A stretch of 64,000 nt of DNA, taken from Luteolibacter arcticus. Lineage in GTDB: Bacteria > Verrucomicrobiota > Verrucomicrobiia > Verrucomicrobiales > Akkermansiaceae. The stretch is from assembly GCF_025950235.1 (NCBI RefSeq), contig NZ_JAPDDT010000001.1, forward strand, positions 806,001 through 870,000, given 5' to 3'. A program made the position numbers and the translations under genes. The notes below the pieces were generated by a model. The model was not told the DNA's origin and made no database searches. It saw only the letters and a program-made list of their open reading frames with translations. Positions 8,722 to 17,247 of this stretch are shown here, one piece after another (position 1 is the stretch's first letter; every line of letters begins with the position of its first letter).

Positions 8722-8943
8722 ATGTCATCCGCATTCGACGATTGCCTGCGCACCCGCGGCACCATCCTCAAGTCGTTTTCCCCGGGGCTCTACGAGGCCG
8801 CCCTCCCCAACGGCAAGGCCGTGGTCGCCCATCTTTCCAAGGAACTCGCCGCCCATCCGCCGGAAATCCCGGACGGTGCCACCGTGCTCCTGGAGATCAG
8901 CCCCTTCGATCTGGATCGCGCCCGCATCGCCAAGGTGGAATGA
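8722..8943 (+). CDS. Divergent translation initiation factor IF-1-like S1/OB-fold protein
   Basis: A 73-residue protein with the IF-1 plan: RGTILKSFSPGLYEAALPNG aligns with the IF-1 strand pair 'GtVlE.LPn..FrVeLeNG', VVAHLS with 'v.AHiSGK', and VLLEISPFDLDRARI with 'VtVElSPYDLtkGRI'. What is missing is the basic 'KMRKNYIRI' segment that IF-1 uses to contact 16S rRNA; here it is replaced by KELAAHPPEI. So it is an IF-1 paralogue or a derived OB-fold protein rather than a plain InfA. ATG 8722 gives the family's usual length (about 72). It is divergent from the lipoprotein gene at 8121-8582. Confidence 0.7.
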   Translation: MSSAFDDCLRTRGTILKSFSPGLYEAALPNGKAVVAHLSKELAAHPPEIPDGATVLLEISPFDLDRARIAKVE

Positions 8944-9466
8944 GGCTTCGTTAATCGCAGCGCAGCCGACCGGACTGCCCGCAGCGCTGCTGCGGGGAAG
9001 ACGCGGAGAACAACGAAATGAGCGAAACAGGCCAAATTTGAAGCGCCGAGAGAAGCTCCACGGCACACTGGGAGCGCCGGATTCATCCCGCCTAGAGGGC
9101 TAGTGACTTAGCCAAGAGCGCTGGTCCTGAAATGAAATCAGCATCGGAGGACCATTCCGGGCAACCAAGCCGAGCCCGCAAAATGGAATCGAGGCTCTCA
9201 GCTCATGCAGGGCAGGCCAGAAGCCCTTCCCCGCAACAATGAAGCGGCCCGATCGATAAGACACCGGAAAAACCCAAAAACCGGAAGACTCTTCAATCGG
9301 GCCGCCTGCTATTGTCGCGACACCGCGAGATTAGCCGCCAGAACGCGCCCGTCAATCCCTTTCGTGAATTATTTCTCTAACAATTCCGAAACACCCAAAC
9401 AGGGCATCCGTGCGGCAAGCTTTCCCCTTGGCCGATTCCCCGGTGAACGCTTAGGAACTCACCCGC
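8944..9466 (+). other. 523-base intergenic region upstream of pyruvate carboxylase
   Basis: No convincing gene is visible. It contains a GC-rich stretch with CGCAGC/GCTGCG repeats (8955-9000), and one inverted repeat GCGGCCCGAT (9244-9253) / ATCGGGCCGC (9296-9305) with a 42-base loop that could fold in a leader RNA. The last 100 bases before the pyc start are AT-richer (AATTATTTCTCTAACAATTCC at 9367-9387), consistent with a promoter region. No riboswitch family could be recognised. Confidence 0.35.
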
Positions 9467-12400
9467 ATGCCGCAACCCAAGACCGACAAGCTGCTCGCCG
9501 CCAACCGCGGTGAGATCGCCATCCGCATTTTCCGCGCCGCGAACGAACTCGGACTCAAGACCGTGTCGATGTTCGCCGAGGAAGACCGCTTCTCCCGGCA
9601 CCGCTTCAAAGCCGACGAGGCCTACCAGCTCAACAAGGACAAGGGCCCCGTTGGCGCCTATCTTGACGTGGAGGGCATCGTCGCAATGGCCAAGTCGAAG
9701 GGCGTGACGCTCATCCACCCCGGCTACGGCTTCCTTTCTGAAAACGCCGCGTTCGCCCGCGCCTGTGCTCGTGAAGGCATGACCTTCGTCGGCCCTTCGC
9801 CGGAGCTTCTGGAAAGCATGGGTGACAAGACGGCGGCGCGGCAGCTTGCGGAGAAGTTCAACGTCCCCACCCTGCCCGGCACCGAGGAGCCGATCACGGA
9901 TTCCGAGGAAGCCCTGAAGGTGGCGAAGGAAATCGGCTTCCCGCTCATCATCAAGGCAGCCTTCGGCGGCGGCGGGCGCGGCATGCGCGTCGTCGAGAAG
10001 CCAGAGCAGCTCGCCGGCCTGTTGGCCGAAGCCCAGAGCGAAGCCGAGAAGGCCTTCGGCAACCCCGCGGTCTTCCTGGAGCGCTACATTTCCCGCGCCA
10101 AGCACATCGAGGTGCAAATCCTCGGCGATCAGCACGGTAATGTCGTCCACCTCCACGAGCGCGATTGCTCGGTGCAGCGCCGCTATCAGAAGGTCATCGA
10201 GATCGCGCCATCGGTGGAACTCGACCCGGTCGTCCGCAAGGAACTCTGCGATGCTGCCGTGAAGCTCGCCAAGGGCATCGGCTACAACAACGCCGGCACC
10301 GTCGAGTTCCTCTACGACATGGTCCGCGGCGATTGGTTCTTCATCGAGATGAACCCGCGCATCCAGGTGGAGCACACGGTCACCGAGTGCGTCACCGGCA
10401 TCGACCTCGTGCGCTCGCAGATCCTCGTCGCGAAGGGCTACTCGCTGTTCTCCGACGAGATCGCCATCCCGCCGCAGGATGAGATCCCGTGCAATGGCTA
10501 CGCGATCCAGTGCCGCATCACCACGGAGGATCCCGAGCGCGGCTTTGCGCCAGATTACGGCCGCATTCTCAACTACCGCTCCGCTGCCGGCTTCGGAATC
10601 CGCCTCGATGCTGGCTCCGGCGACGCCGGCTCGGTGATCACGCCCTTTTACGACTCCATGCTGGTGAAGCTCACCGCCATGGGCCGCGACTTCGAGACCG
10701 CCTGCGTCCGCATGGATCGCGCGCTGCGCGAGTTCCGCATCCGCGGCGTGAAGACGAACATCCCGTTCCTCGAAAACGTCATCCGGGATGACACCTTCCG
10801 CAGCGGCCAGGCCCACACCAAGCTCATCGATACAAAGCCCGAGCTGCTCAAGTTCAAGGCCAAGCGTGACCGTGCCACCAAGCTGCTGTCGTATCTCTCC
10901 GACATCACCGTCAATGGCAACACCACCGCCAAGGGTTGGAAGCCGGAAAAGCCGATCCTTTCCCCACGTGTCCCCCACCCCGCAACCAAGCCCTTCACCG
11001 GAAGCCGGGACATTCTGTTAGAGAAAGGACCGGACGCCTTCTCGAAGTGGATCCTCGAGCAGAAGCAGCTCCTGATCACCGACACCTCGATGCGCGATGC
11101 GCACCAGTCGCTCATCGCCACCCGCATGCGCACGCACGACATGCTGCGCATCGCCGATGCCTACGCAGCCGGTGCGCCCGATCTCTTCTCGCTCGAAATG
11201 TGGGGCGGTGCCACCTTCGACACCGCGATGCGCTTCCTCAAGGAGTGCCCGTGGGAACGCCTCCGCCGCCTGCGTGAAAAGGTCCCCGGCGTCCTGTTCC
11301 AGATGCTCTTCCGCGGTTCCAATGCCGTCGGCTATTCGAACTATCCCGACAATGTCGTCGCTGGCTTCGTGAAGCATTCGGCCGATGCGGGCATGGACAT
11401 CTTCCGCATCTTCGACTCGCTCAATTACCTGCCTAACATGCAGGTCGCGATGGAGGCGGTGCGCGATCACGGCAAGTCACTGTGCGAGGCTGCGATCTGC
11501 TACACCGGCGACATCCTTGACTCGAAGCGCGACAAGTTCTCGCTGAAGTACTACATCGCCAAGGCCAAGGAGGTCGAAAAGATGGGCGCGCATATCCTGG
11601 CCATCAAGGACATGGCCGGCCTCTGCAAGCCGCAGGCCGCCTACGATCTGGTCACCGCGCTGAAGCAGGAGATTTCCATCCCCATTCACTTCCACACGCA
11701 CGATACCTCCGGCCTCAATGCCGCCTCGGTGATCGCCGCCGCACGCGCGGGTGTGGACATTGTCGACCTCGCCATCGCTTCGATGTCCGGCTCGACCTCG
11801 CAGCCGAACCTCAACTCGGTCTGCGCCGCGCTCGCCAATTCCGACCGCGACCCCGGCCTCGATCAGGATACGCTCAATGAGCTCTCCGACTATTGGGAAG
11901 AGGTGCTCGCCCAGTACAAGCCCTTCGACTCCGCGCCCCGCGCCGGCACCGCCGAGGTGTATGAGCACGAGATGCCCGGCGGCCAGTATACCAACCTCCG
12001 CGAGCAGGCGAATGCCATGGGACTCGGCCACCGCTGGCGCGAAATCGCCCGCACCTACGCCGACGTGAACCAGCTCTTCGGCGACATCGTGAAGGTCACG
12101 CCGTCCTCGAAGGTCGTCGGCGACATGGCGATGTTTCTCATCACCCGCGGCATCAAGGCGGCCGACGTGCCGAAGCTCAAGCCCGGCTCGATCGACTGGC
12201 CGGAGAGCGTGATCGACATGCTCGCCGGTGGCCTCGGTCAACCCGACGGCGGCTGGCCTGCCGACGTGCAGAAGGTCGTGCTCGGCAACAAGCCCGCGAC
12301 CACCAAGCGCCCCGGCGAACTCGCCGAACCCGTCGATCTCGAAGCCACTCGCGCCCAGGTCGCGAAGAAGATCGGCCGCCAGGTCGATGATGATGACCTC

Positions 12401-12922
12401 TACTCGCACCTGATGTATCCAGGGGTCTTCGCCGACTTCGTCGAGTTCCGCCGCAAGTACGATGACCTTAGTGGATTGGCCACGCCTGCCTTCTTCTACG
12501 GCCTCCACGCCGGCGAGGAAGTCGAGGTCGAGATCGACCCCGGCAAAACCCTCTTCGTCAAACTCGTCTCGATCGGTGATGCCGACGCCGACGGCAAGCG
12601 CACGCTCTTCTACGAGCTCAACGGCATGCCGCGCGAAAGCGTGATCGTGGACAAGTCCCGCGTCAGCAGCGGCTCCAAGGCTGCCCGCCTCAAGGGTGAC
12701 CCGTCCGACACCACCCAAGCCTGCGCCCCCATGCCCGGCATGGTCACCGAGATCGCTGTCTCCCCCGGCCAGGAGGTCAAGGAAGGCGACAAGCTCGTCA
12801 TGCTCGAAGCCATGAAAATGCTCACCACCGTCAGCGCCTCGCAGGACGGCGTCATCAAGGACGTCCTCGTCCAGAAGGGCGAGCAGGTGGACAGCGATGA
12901 TTTGCTGGTGAGGCTGGCCTGA
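9467..12922 (+). CDS. pyc: Pyruvate carboxylase
   Basis: An 1151-residue single-chain enzyme that carboxylates pyruvate to oxaloacetate with ATP and bicarbonate. Domains in order: biotin carboxylase (residues about 5-460, with ANRGEIAIR, the glycine-rich ATP loop FGGGGRGMR and EMNPRIQVEH), carboxyltransferase TIM barrel (about 530-800, with DTSMRDAHQS, the zinc/Lys site region AIKDMAGLCKP and HFHTHDTSG), a linker/tetramerisation region, and a C-terminal biotinyl domain with the biotin lysine K1117 in EAMKM. Length matches other full-length alpha4 pyruvate carboxylases. ATG 9467 is preceded by 'ggaactcacccgc', with a modest ribosome site. It replenishes the TCA cycle and feeds gluconeogenesis. 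Confidence 0.97.
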   Translation: MPQPKTDKLLAANRGEIAIRIFRAANELGLKTVSMFAEEDRFSRHRFKADEAYQLNKDKGPVGAYLDVEGIVAMAKSKGVTLIHPGYGFLSENAAFARACAREGMTFVGPSPELLESMGDKTAARQLAEKFNVPTLPGTEEPITDSEEALKVAKEIGFPLIIKAAFGGGGRGMRVVEKPEQLAGLLAEAQSEAEKAFGNPAVFLERYISRAKHIEVQILGDQHGNVVHLHERDCSVQRRYQKVIEIAPSVELDPVVRKELCDAAVKLAKGIGYNNAGTVEFLYDMVRGDWFFIEMNPRIQVEHTVTECVTGIDLVRSQILVAKGYSLFSDEIAIPPQDEIPCNGYAIQCRITTEDPERGFAPDYGRILNYRSAAGFGIRLDAGSGDAGSVITPFYDSMLVKLTAMGRDFETACVRMDRALREFRIRGVKTNIPFLENVIRDDTFRSGQAHTKLIDTKPELLKFKAKRDRATKLLSYLSDITVNGNTTAKGWKPEKPILSPRVPHPATKPFTGSRDILLEKGPDAFSKWILEQKQLLITDTSMRDAHQSLIATRMRTHDMLRIADAYAAGAPDLFSLEMWGGATFDTAMRFLKECPWERLRRLREKVPGVLFQMLFRGSNAVGYSNYPDNVVAGFVKHSADAGMDIFRIFDSLNYLPNMQVAMEAVRDHGKSLCEAAICYTGDILDSKRDKFSLKYYIAKAKEVEKMGAHILAIKDMAGLCKPQAAYDLVTALKQEISIPIHFHTHDTSGLNAASVIAAARAGVDIVDLAIASMSGSTSQPNLNSVCAALANSDRDPGLDQDTLNELSDYWEEVLAQYKPFDSAPRAGTAEVYEHEMPGGQYTNLREQANAMGLGHRWREIARTYADVNQLFGDIVKVTPSSKVVGDMAMFLITRGIKAADVPKLKPGSIDWPESVIDMLAGGLGQPDGGWPADVQKVVLGNKPATTKRPGELAEPVDLEATRAQVAKKIGRQVDDDDLYSHLMYPGVFADFVEFRRKYDDLSGLATPAFFYGLHAGEEVEVEIDPGKTLFVKLVSIGDADADGKRTLFYELNGMPRESVIVDKSRVSSGSKAARLKGDPSDTTQACAPMPGMVTEIAVSPGQEVKEGDKLVMLEAMKMLTTVSASQDGVIKDVLVQKGEQVDSDDLLVRLA

Positions 12923-13055
12923 GCCTGAATGCAAGATCTCGCCGAAGGTCGCACAAAAATGGATTCGCTCGGGAACTTTGCTTTTCCCCGCGGCTTCATG
13001 GATTCAAAACGTTAGAGCGTGTTCGCAGTGGAATCCGAAACGGAAATGATATCGG

Positions 13056-13445
13056 CTACAGTCTGACGTCTGGCGGCGGGGCCTCCGGGTAGGCTTTATC
13101 AAGCTTGAGTAAAAACGGGCGAATCTGAACAAAGTCGGACGCCTCCGTGACGTCTTCCCGCCGCAGTCCCAGCAACCGCTTTCTTATGGCCGAACACTGA
13201 ATTTCATACTCGGCATTCTCGACATCCACGCAGGAGATCATGAGCGAGTGCTCCACACCATCCGAATTCGTCCAGGAGTAGGCCGCGCCCCAATCCTCGA
13301 TCATTGATTCGTAGTCGAATCCGGCACCATCCAGCACCGCTTCGACATCCCTGCATACTAGATCAACCTGCCAGCAACACGGATTGTCCGAATTGTCGAA
13401 GGGCTTGTAGTAGTTGGGACTGCGTATGGTGAGGGTGTTGGCCAT
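13056..13445 (-). CDS. Hypothetical protein, 129 residues, immunity-like context
   Basis: Not recognised as a known family. It is a small soluble acidic protein with aromatic residues and scattered cysteines (NPCCWQVDLVC, DWGAAYSWTNSDGVEH). Base composition is more A/T-rich than in the flanking core genes. It sits 20 bases downstream of the SMI1/KNR4-ankyrin gene on the same strand, so the two probably form a small unit. SMI1-type proteins often serve as immunity factors against secreted nuclease toxins; an immunity role here would be guilt by association only. Confidence 0.6.
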   Translation of the reverse strand: MANTLTIRSPNYYKPFDNSDNPCCWQVDLVCRDVEAVLDGAGFDYESMIEDWGAAYSWTNSDGVEHSLMISCVDVENAEYEIQCSAIRKRLLGLRREDVTEASDFVQIRPFLLKLDKAYPEAPPPDVRL

Positions 13446-13465
13446 GGTGGCTCTAGGGAATTCTG

Positions 13466-14281
13466 TTAGCTATTCCTGTTTTCAGCGAGCTTCCTCAGAA
13501 GTGAGACCGAAGCTTCATGCTCAGGGAAATATTTGAGATTCCTTTCAGCGATGCTGAGTGCATTGCGAAGGGATGCACCTGCCGAAGCCAGGAGTTCTAT
13601 CACTTCCGGTTGATTCTGAATCGCGGCATTCTCGATCATGGTCCGGTCATACTCGTCTGTCTCTTCGAGGTTGCAACCCGCTGCGATCCTCTGCCGGAGG
13701 TAATCCAGATCATTCTCGCGGATCGCTCGCTCCACCCCGGACAGGGTCTGTGAGCCAAATGCCTCGTCCGGCTCGAGCCCGCGAATGAACTCCTCGAAGC
13801 TCCCAGCGAGTCTTGTGATCCGGTAGTCATCCTCTTGATCAACATGAATCACCTGGGGCTCCCCATCAGGGCCACACTGCCGATAGTCGAGAGCGACCAT
13901 GTCATGCCCTGCGGACGGACAGCCGGCGAAATAAACTCCAATGGCGGGATAGCCCCATTCTTGCTCCCAAAAGCGCGAATTGAAAGTCTCTCCGCACAAG
14001 GAATAGAGCTTGTTCCCTCCGATCGAATAAATGCCGGTAATGGCTACATGATCCTCCGACCATGATGTTGGCTGGTCGGTACGGTAACTCGTGTTCCGCG
14101 GAACCCCGCCATTCTGGATCTTCGCCAATTCGACATACGCAGCGGGCAACTTGAAACCGAGCTGACGTTCGACCGCTTTGACCATTTCTGGTGTCGGTGA
14201 GCGATCGACGTAATTCTCAGCCGCATACTGCGAATTCCGCCAAAAGGATGACAGATCGAATCCGTGGAATGCTTTGGACAT
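13466..14281 (-). CDS. SMI1/KNR4 family protein with C-terminal ankyrin-like repeats
   Basis: A 271-residue soluble protein. Residues about 25-170 follow the SMI1/KNR4 (SUKH) plan: 'PTPEMVKAVERQLGFKLPAAYVELAKIQNGG' contains the typical 'E..lG..LP..y..ll...NGG', later GYPAIGVYFAGCPSAGHDMVALDYR matches the 'i.fa..g.GD...ld' strands, and FEEFIRGL ends the domain. Residues about 195-265 read as ankyrin-like repeats (YLRQRIAAGCNLEETDEYDRT... and EVIELLASAGASLRNA). SUKH proteins are classic immunity proteins of polymorphic toxin systems and also occur as stand-alone regulators. No toxin gene is adjacent, so this is an orphan. Confidence 0.82.
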   Translation of the reverse strand: MSKAFHGFDLSSFWRNSQYAAENYVDRSPTPEMVKAVERQLGFKLPAAYVELAKIQNGGVPRNTSYRTDQPTSWSEDHVAITGIYSIGGNKLYSLCGETFNSRFWEQEWGYPAIGVYFAGCPSAGHDMVALDYRQCGPDGEPQVIHVDQEDDYRITRLAGSFEEFIRGLEPDEAFGSQTLSGVERAIRENDLDYLRQRIAAGCNLEETDEYDRTMIENAAIQNQPEVIELLASAGASLRNALSIAERNLKYFPEHEASVSLLRKLAENRNS

Positions 14282-14389
14282 CGCAGCAAGCCCTTGGCCA
14301 GTTCGCCTTCCCTTGGCAAGGAAAGACGTCCGGGCAAAGCCCGATGCCGAGACGAGTTTGGAAAGTGATGCCAGGGCACCTGGAATACC

Positions 14390-15229
14390 CTACCGCTTGA
14401 TTTGTGTGACCGAGCCAGCCGCGATCACGTGATTCTGATTCGCTATGACGAATCTGGCGCCGGGGGGAAGATTCAAAGGCTCCGACAAGCGAATCGACGC
14501 AGTCCCCGATGATGCGGGCTGAATTGCTTTCCCTGTCTGGATCTCCACATCGACTTCCTGGTGTCCGAAGACCACGCGGAAGGTTCCGTTATCAATCGGC
14601 CTCACCAGTCCCTGCTTGAAGGACTCCAAATCGGCGAGTGCATAAATTGAAGCCTCGGCCACCTGCACGGATTCCGACGAAGGTGCTTGGCCGACGGCAT
14701 CCAACTTGGAGAGAAGCCCGGCGATCGCAGGGAAACCCTTGGGGTGTTTTGTCCGCGCTTGCTCGGAATCAAAGCACACCGTGGAGGTCTCTCCTGGAAG
14801 TTCATAAGTGTTCAGCAGTTCCCGCATCTCGAGTTCTTCAAGCTCGAGCAATTCCGGATCCTCGATGGATGCTGAACGAGCAAACCCTATGATCACCGGA
14901 CCCCGGCAAAACTGCCGGGCAAGCAGTACATCCTCGCGATTCACGGGCAACGGGCCTTGCGTTGCGTCGACCAGGACTAACGCGACATCGGCGGAACTCA
15001 CCAGCTTCGCCCTTTCAGCGACATTCTCGCTAGAAGATGCCTGAGCGTTGGCGACACCGGCCGACCGCAGTCCGTCCACAAATGGACCGCTCGTGTCCCC
15101 TCCGAGCACCACCACCGCAGGCCCGGTCGACACCGTCTTCTCGCCATCACTCTTGGCATTTTGAGGGGCTTCGCGATCGGAACACGCAGCGAGTAGCGCT
15201 ACGAAAACGAGGGTGAGAATCCGGATCAT
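14390..15229 (-). CDS. Lipoprotein derived from elongation factor Tu (degenerate G domain + domain 3)
   Basis: A 279-residue predicted lipoprotein: signal MIRILTLVFVALLAAC with lipid-modified C16. Residues about 78-150 align with EF-Tu: VALVLVDATQGPLPVNRED matches 'GAILVVAATDGPMPQTREH', VLLARQ matches 'ILLGRQ', and EDPELLELEELEMRELLNTYELPGE matches '[25 protein letters not shown]'. GTPase residues are gone: the P-loop GHVDHGKT is replaced by GGDTSGPF (no Lys), DxxG is deleted, and NKxD is replaced by RSAS (118-121). Residues about 190-279 resemble EF-Tu domain 3 (AEASIYAL; PPGARFVIANQNHVIAAGSVT versus 'DGLRFAIREGGRTVGAGVV'). Domain 2 is absent. It should sit in the envelope and cannot act in translation; its function is unknown. 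It is divergent from rsuA. Confidence 0.72.
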   Translation of the reverse strand: MIRILTLVFVALLAACSDREAPQNAKSDGEKTVSTGPAVVVLGGDTSGPFVDGLRSAGVANAQASSSENVAERAKLVSSADVALVLVDATQGPLPVNREDVLLARQFCRGPVIIGFARSASIEDPELLELEELEMRELLNTYELPGETSTVCFDSEQARTKHPKGFPAIAGLLSKLDAVGQAPSSESVQVAEASIYALADLESFKQGLVRPIDNGTFRVVFGHQEVDVEIQTGKAIQPASSGTASIRLSEPLNLPPGARFVIANQNHVIAAGSVTQIKR

Positions 15230-15326
15230 TGCTCCAGCCAACGTGCAGTTAGCCTGCTCTCTCTTCAAGACCGAATCAGACACGTCCGGCTTGCTGAACC
15301 GGAGCGTTCAGACTCGAATTCCCCGC

Positions 15327-16058
15327 GTGAAACTGGACCGCTTGCTCGCGAAGCACGAGTCGATGGGACGGAACCGCGCCCGTGCCCGGATCCTCGAAGG
15401 ACAGGTGCGGGTGGATGGCGTGGAGACGCGAAGTTTCGATCATGAGGTGGATCGTTTTATGAAGGTGGAACTGGAGGACGCCGTCGTCCAAACACCGCAG
15501 CGGTTGCTACACGTGATGCTTCACAAGCCCATCGGCGTGGTAAGCGCGACCACCGACGAGGAACATCCCACAGTGATCGACCTAATCGATGATCCCGACC
15601 GCAACACCCTGCACTTGGTCGGCCGGTTGGACCGAAATACCTCCGGACTGGTGCTACTAACGAACGACGGCCGCTGGTCGAAGGTGCTGATGGATCCCGC
15701 GCGGAAGGTGCCGAAGGTTTATCGGGTCCAGACGCGTGACCCGATCCCGGCGGAGGCGGTGGCGGCGTTTGCGGCGGGCTTTTATTTTCACACGGAGGAC
15801 TTGGTCACTAAGCCGGCTGAACTGGAGATCCTCAGCGAATGCGAGGCACGGCTGACCCTGCACGAGGGCCGCTATCACCAGATCAAGCGGATGTTCCACC
15901 GGATTGGCAACCGGGTGACGGGACTGCACCGCGAGCAAATCGGAACCTTGGCCTTACCAGCCGACCTCGCCCCCGGACGATGGCGGCTGCTGAGCAAAGA
16001 GGAAGCCTCTGAGTGCGGAGGCATGGCCTCCTTCCCGAGAAAGCGGAATGGAGCTTGA
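15327..16058 (+). CDS. rsuA: 16S rRNA pseudouridine synthase, RsuA/RluB family
   Basis: A 243-residue enzyme. The N-terminal S4 RNA-binding domain (VKLDRLLAKHE... ILEGQVRVDG) is followed by the RsuA-type catalytic domain with the nucleophile Asp in GRLDRNTSGL, the K(A/P)xG entry stretch MLHKPIGVVSA and the C-terminal GRYHQIKRMFHRIGNRV motif. The GRYHQIKRMF wording and short length fit RsuA (16S rRNA U516) better than RluB/E/F, but exact specificity is inference. I use GTG 15327 because the S4 domain begins there; the open frame upstream (from 15213) reads as non-coding and overlaps the divergent lipoprotein gene. Confidence 0.85.
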   Translation: MKLDRLLAKHESMGRNRARARILEGQVRVDGVETRSFDHEVDRFMKVELEDAVVQTPQRLLHVMLHKPIGVVSATTDEEHPTVIDLIDDPDRNTLHLVGRLDRNTSGLVLLTNDGRWSKVLMDPARKVPKVYRVQTRDPIPAEAVAAFAAGFYFHTEDLVTKPAELEILSECEARLTLHEGRYHQIKRMFHRIGNRVTGLHREQIGTLALPADLAPGRWRLLSKEEASECGGMASFPRKRNGA

Positions 16059-16459
16059 AAGAAGCACCCGCCTCCTACCTCGCGCACCCTGAAGGAAGCG
16101 ACCATTGGAGATGGTCACCTGCACCGGGAAAGACGCTCACGGCCCTGGCGCGGGCGGACGCGTCACTAAAGAAGCGCTTCGTACCAAACTTCGTCACATC
16201 CAAACGTCGGGTGAGGGTCTACATTCAGATGCGGGCCCCTGAAGTATCGGATCAGATCACAGCGGTGAAAGAAGATCCGACCCGGTTGGTCACCTGCTCT
16301 TTCCTCGCAGACGATGGTCCGCGGCCCGCTTGGTGGAAACCTACCCACCGGATCACGATCGAGTTCGAAGGCCGGCAAGAGACGTTCTATCTGAGACCCG
16401 AGGAACCAGAGAAGATTCACTACATTCGCAACGACGAATTTACGGATTATTTTTTCTGA
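16013..16459 (+). CDS. Hypothetical protein, about 135-148 residues
   Basis: Not recognised. It is a basic soluble protein with a beta-rich look (RRVRVYIQMRAPEVSD, HRITIEFEGRQETFYLRPEEPEKIHYI) and no signal or membrane segment. The listed GTG start at 16013 overlaps the end of rsuA by 46 bases. A TTG at 16055, which overlaps the rsuA stop (TTGA) and has 'ggaatggag' just upstream, is an equally good start and would make the two genes translationally coupled. It continues the rsuA direction, so co-expression is likely; nothing ties it to RNA modification by sequence. Confidence 0.55.
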   Translation: MRRHGLLPEKAEWSLKEAPASYLAHPEGSDHWRWSPAPGKTLTALARADASLKKRFVPNFVTSKRRVRVYIQMRAPEVSDQITAVKEDPTRLVTCSFLADDGPRPAWWKPTHRITIEFEGRQETFYLRPEEPEKIHYIRNDEFTDYFF

Positions 16460-16532
16460 TCCTCCCTCAGCCACATTTGTCCCACACCCTCTGCCCTTGC
16501 CTCACGGCACGCTTCGCGCTTGGGTGGTAGGC

Positions 16533-17153
16533 GTGGTTCACGTCGTCCAGCACCCCCTCGTCCAAGCGGAATTGACCGGCCTGCGCTGCCGGAGTTGTCC
16601 GGGTCCCGAGTTCCGCCAGCGGCTGCGGCGGATTGCGGCGTTGATGGTGCCTGCGGTGACGGCGGATTTCGAAACGAAGGTGATTTCTTGCGAGACGCCG
16701 CTCGAAGTAACCAGCGGCGTGGAGATGACGCGGCGGGTGATCTTGACGCCGATCTTGCGCGCCGGCCTAGGATTTCTCGATGGGTTCTTCGACCTGCTCC
16801 CGGACGCGGCCATCGCCCACATCGGCCTGGCGCGAAACGAGGAGACGCTACAGCCAGAGCCCTACTATTTGAAAACCCCGCCGACCTTGGCGGACAGCGA
16901 GGTAATCGTGATCGACCCGATGCTCGCCACCGGTGGTTCCGCTGTGGAAGCCGTGAAACGGCTGGTCGAGCTGGGAGCCACGCGCCTCCGCTACGCCTGC
17001 CTCGTGGCCTCCCCGGAGGGCATCGCCACCTTTGAGGATGCATGGCCGGAGGTGCCAATTTTCACCGCAGCGATCGACCGCGGGCTCAATGATCGCGGCT
17101 ACATTTTGCCCGGCTTGGGCGATGCGGGCGACCGATTGTTTGGAACTGCGTAA
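16533..17153 (+). CDS. upp: Uracil phosphoribosyltransferase
   Basis: A 206-residue salvage enzyme making UMP from uracil and PRPP. It follows the family along its length: HPLVQAELTGLR at the start, ILTPILRAGLGFLDGF, the PRPP-binding loop VIVIDPMLATGGSAVEA, and the uracil-binding C-terminal DRGLNDRGYILPGLGDAGDRLFGT. GTG 16533 places the conserved N-terminus (VHVVQHPLVQ) at the start codon; a TTG at 16497 and another GTG at 16524 are in frame. It complements de novo synthesis represented by pyrD in this window. Confidence 0.93.
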   Translation: MVHVVQHPLVQAELTGLRCRSCPGPEFRQRLRRIAALMVPAVTADFETKVISCETPLEVTSGVEMTRRVILTPILRAGLGFLDGFFDLLPDAAIAHIGLARNEETLQPEPYYLKTPPTLADSEVIVIDPMLATGGSAVEAVKRLVELGATRLRYACLVASPEGIATFEDAWPEVPIFTAAIDRGLNDRGYILPGLGDAGDRLFGTA

Positions 17154-17247
17154 TAATTCCTCCAAAACGTCGGATTTTCCCATTGCCATCCGTGCAGGAG
17201 GTTCCTAGTTTCCGCGCCCCGCGACCAAGCAACCCGCGAATTTTCCC

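Noticed and set aside
8944..9466. Riboswitch upstream of pyc.
   Set aside because: The single GCGGCCCGAT/ATCGGGCCGC pair is not enough to call a known riboswitch class.
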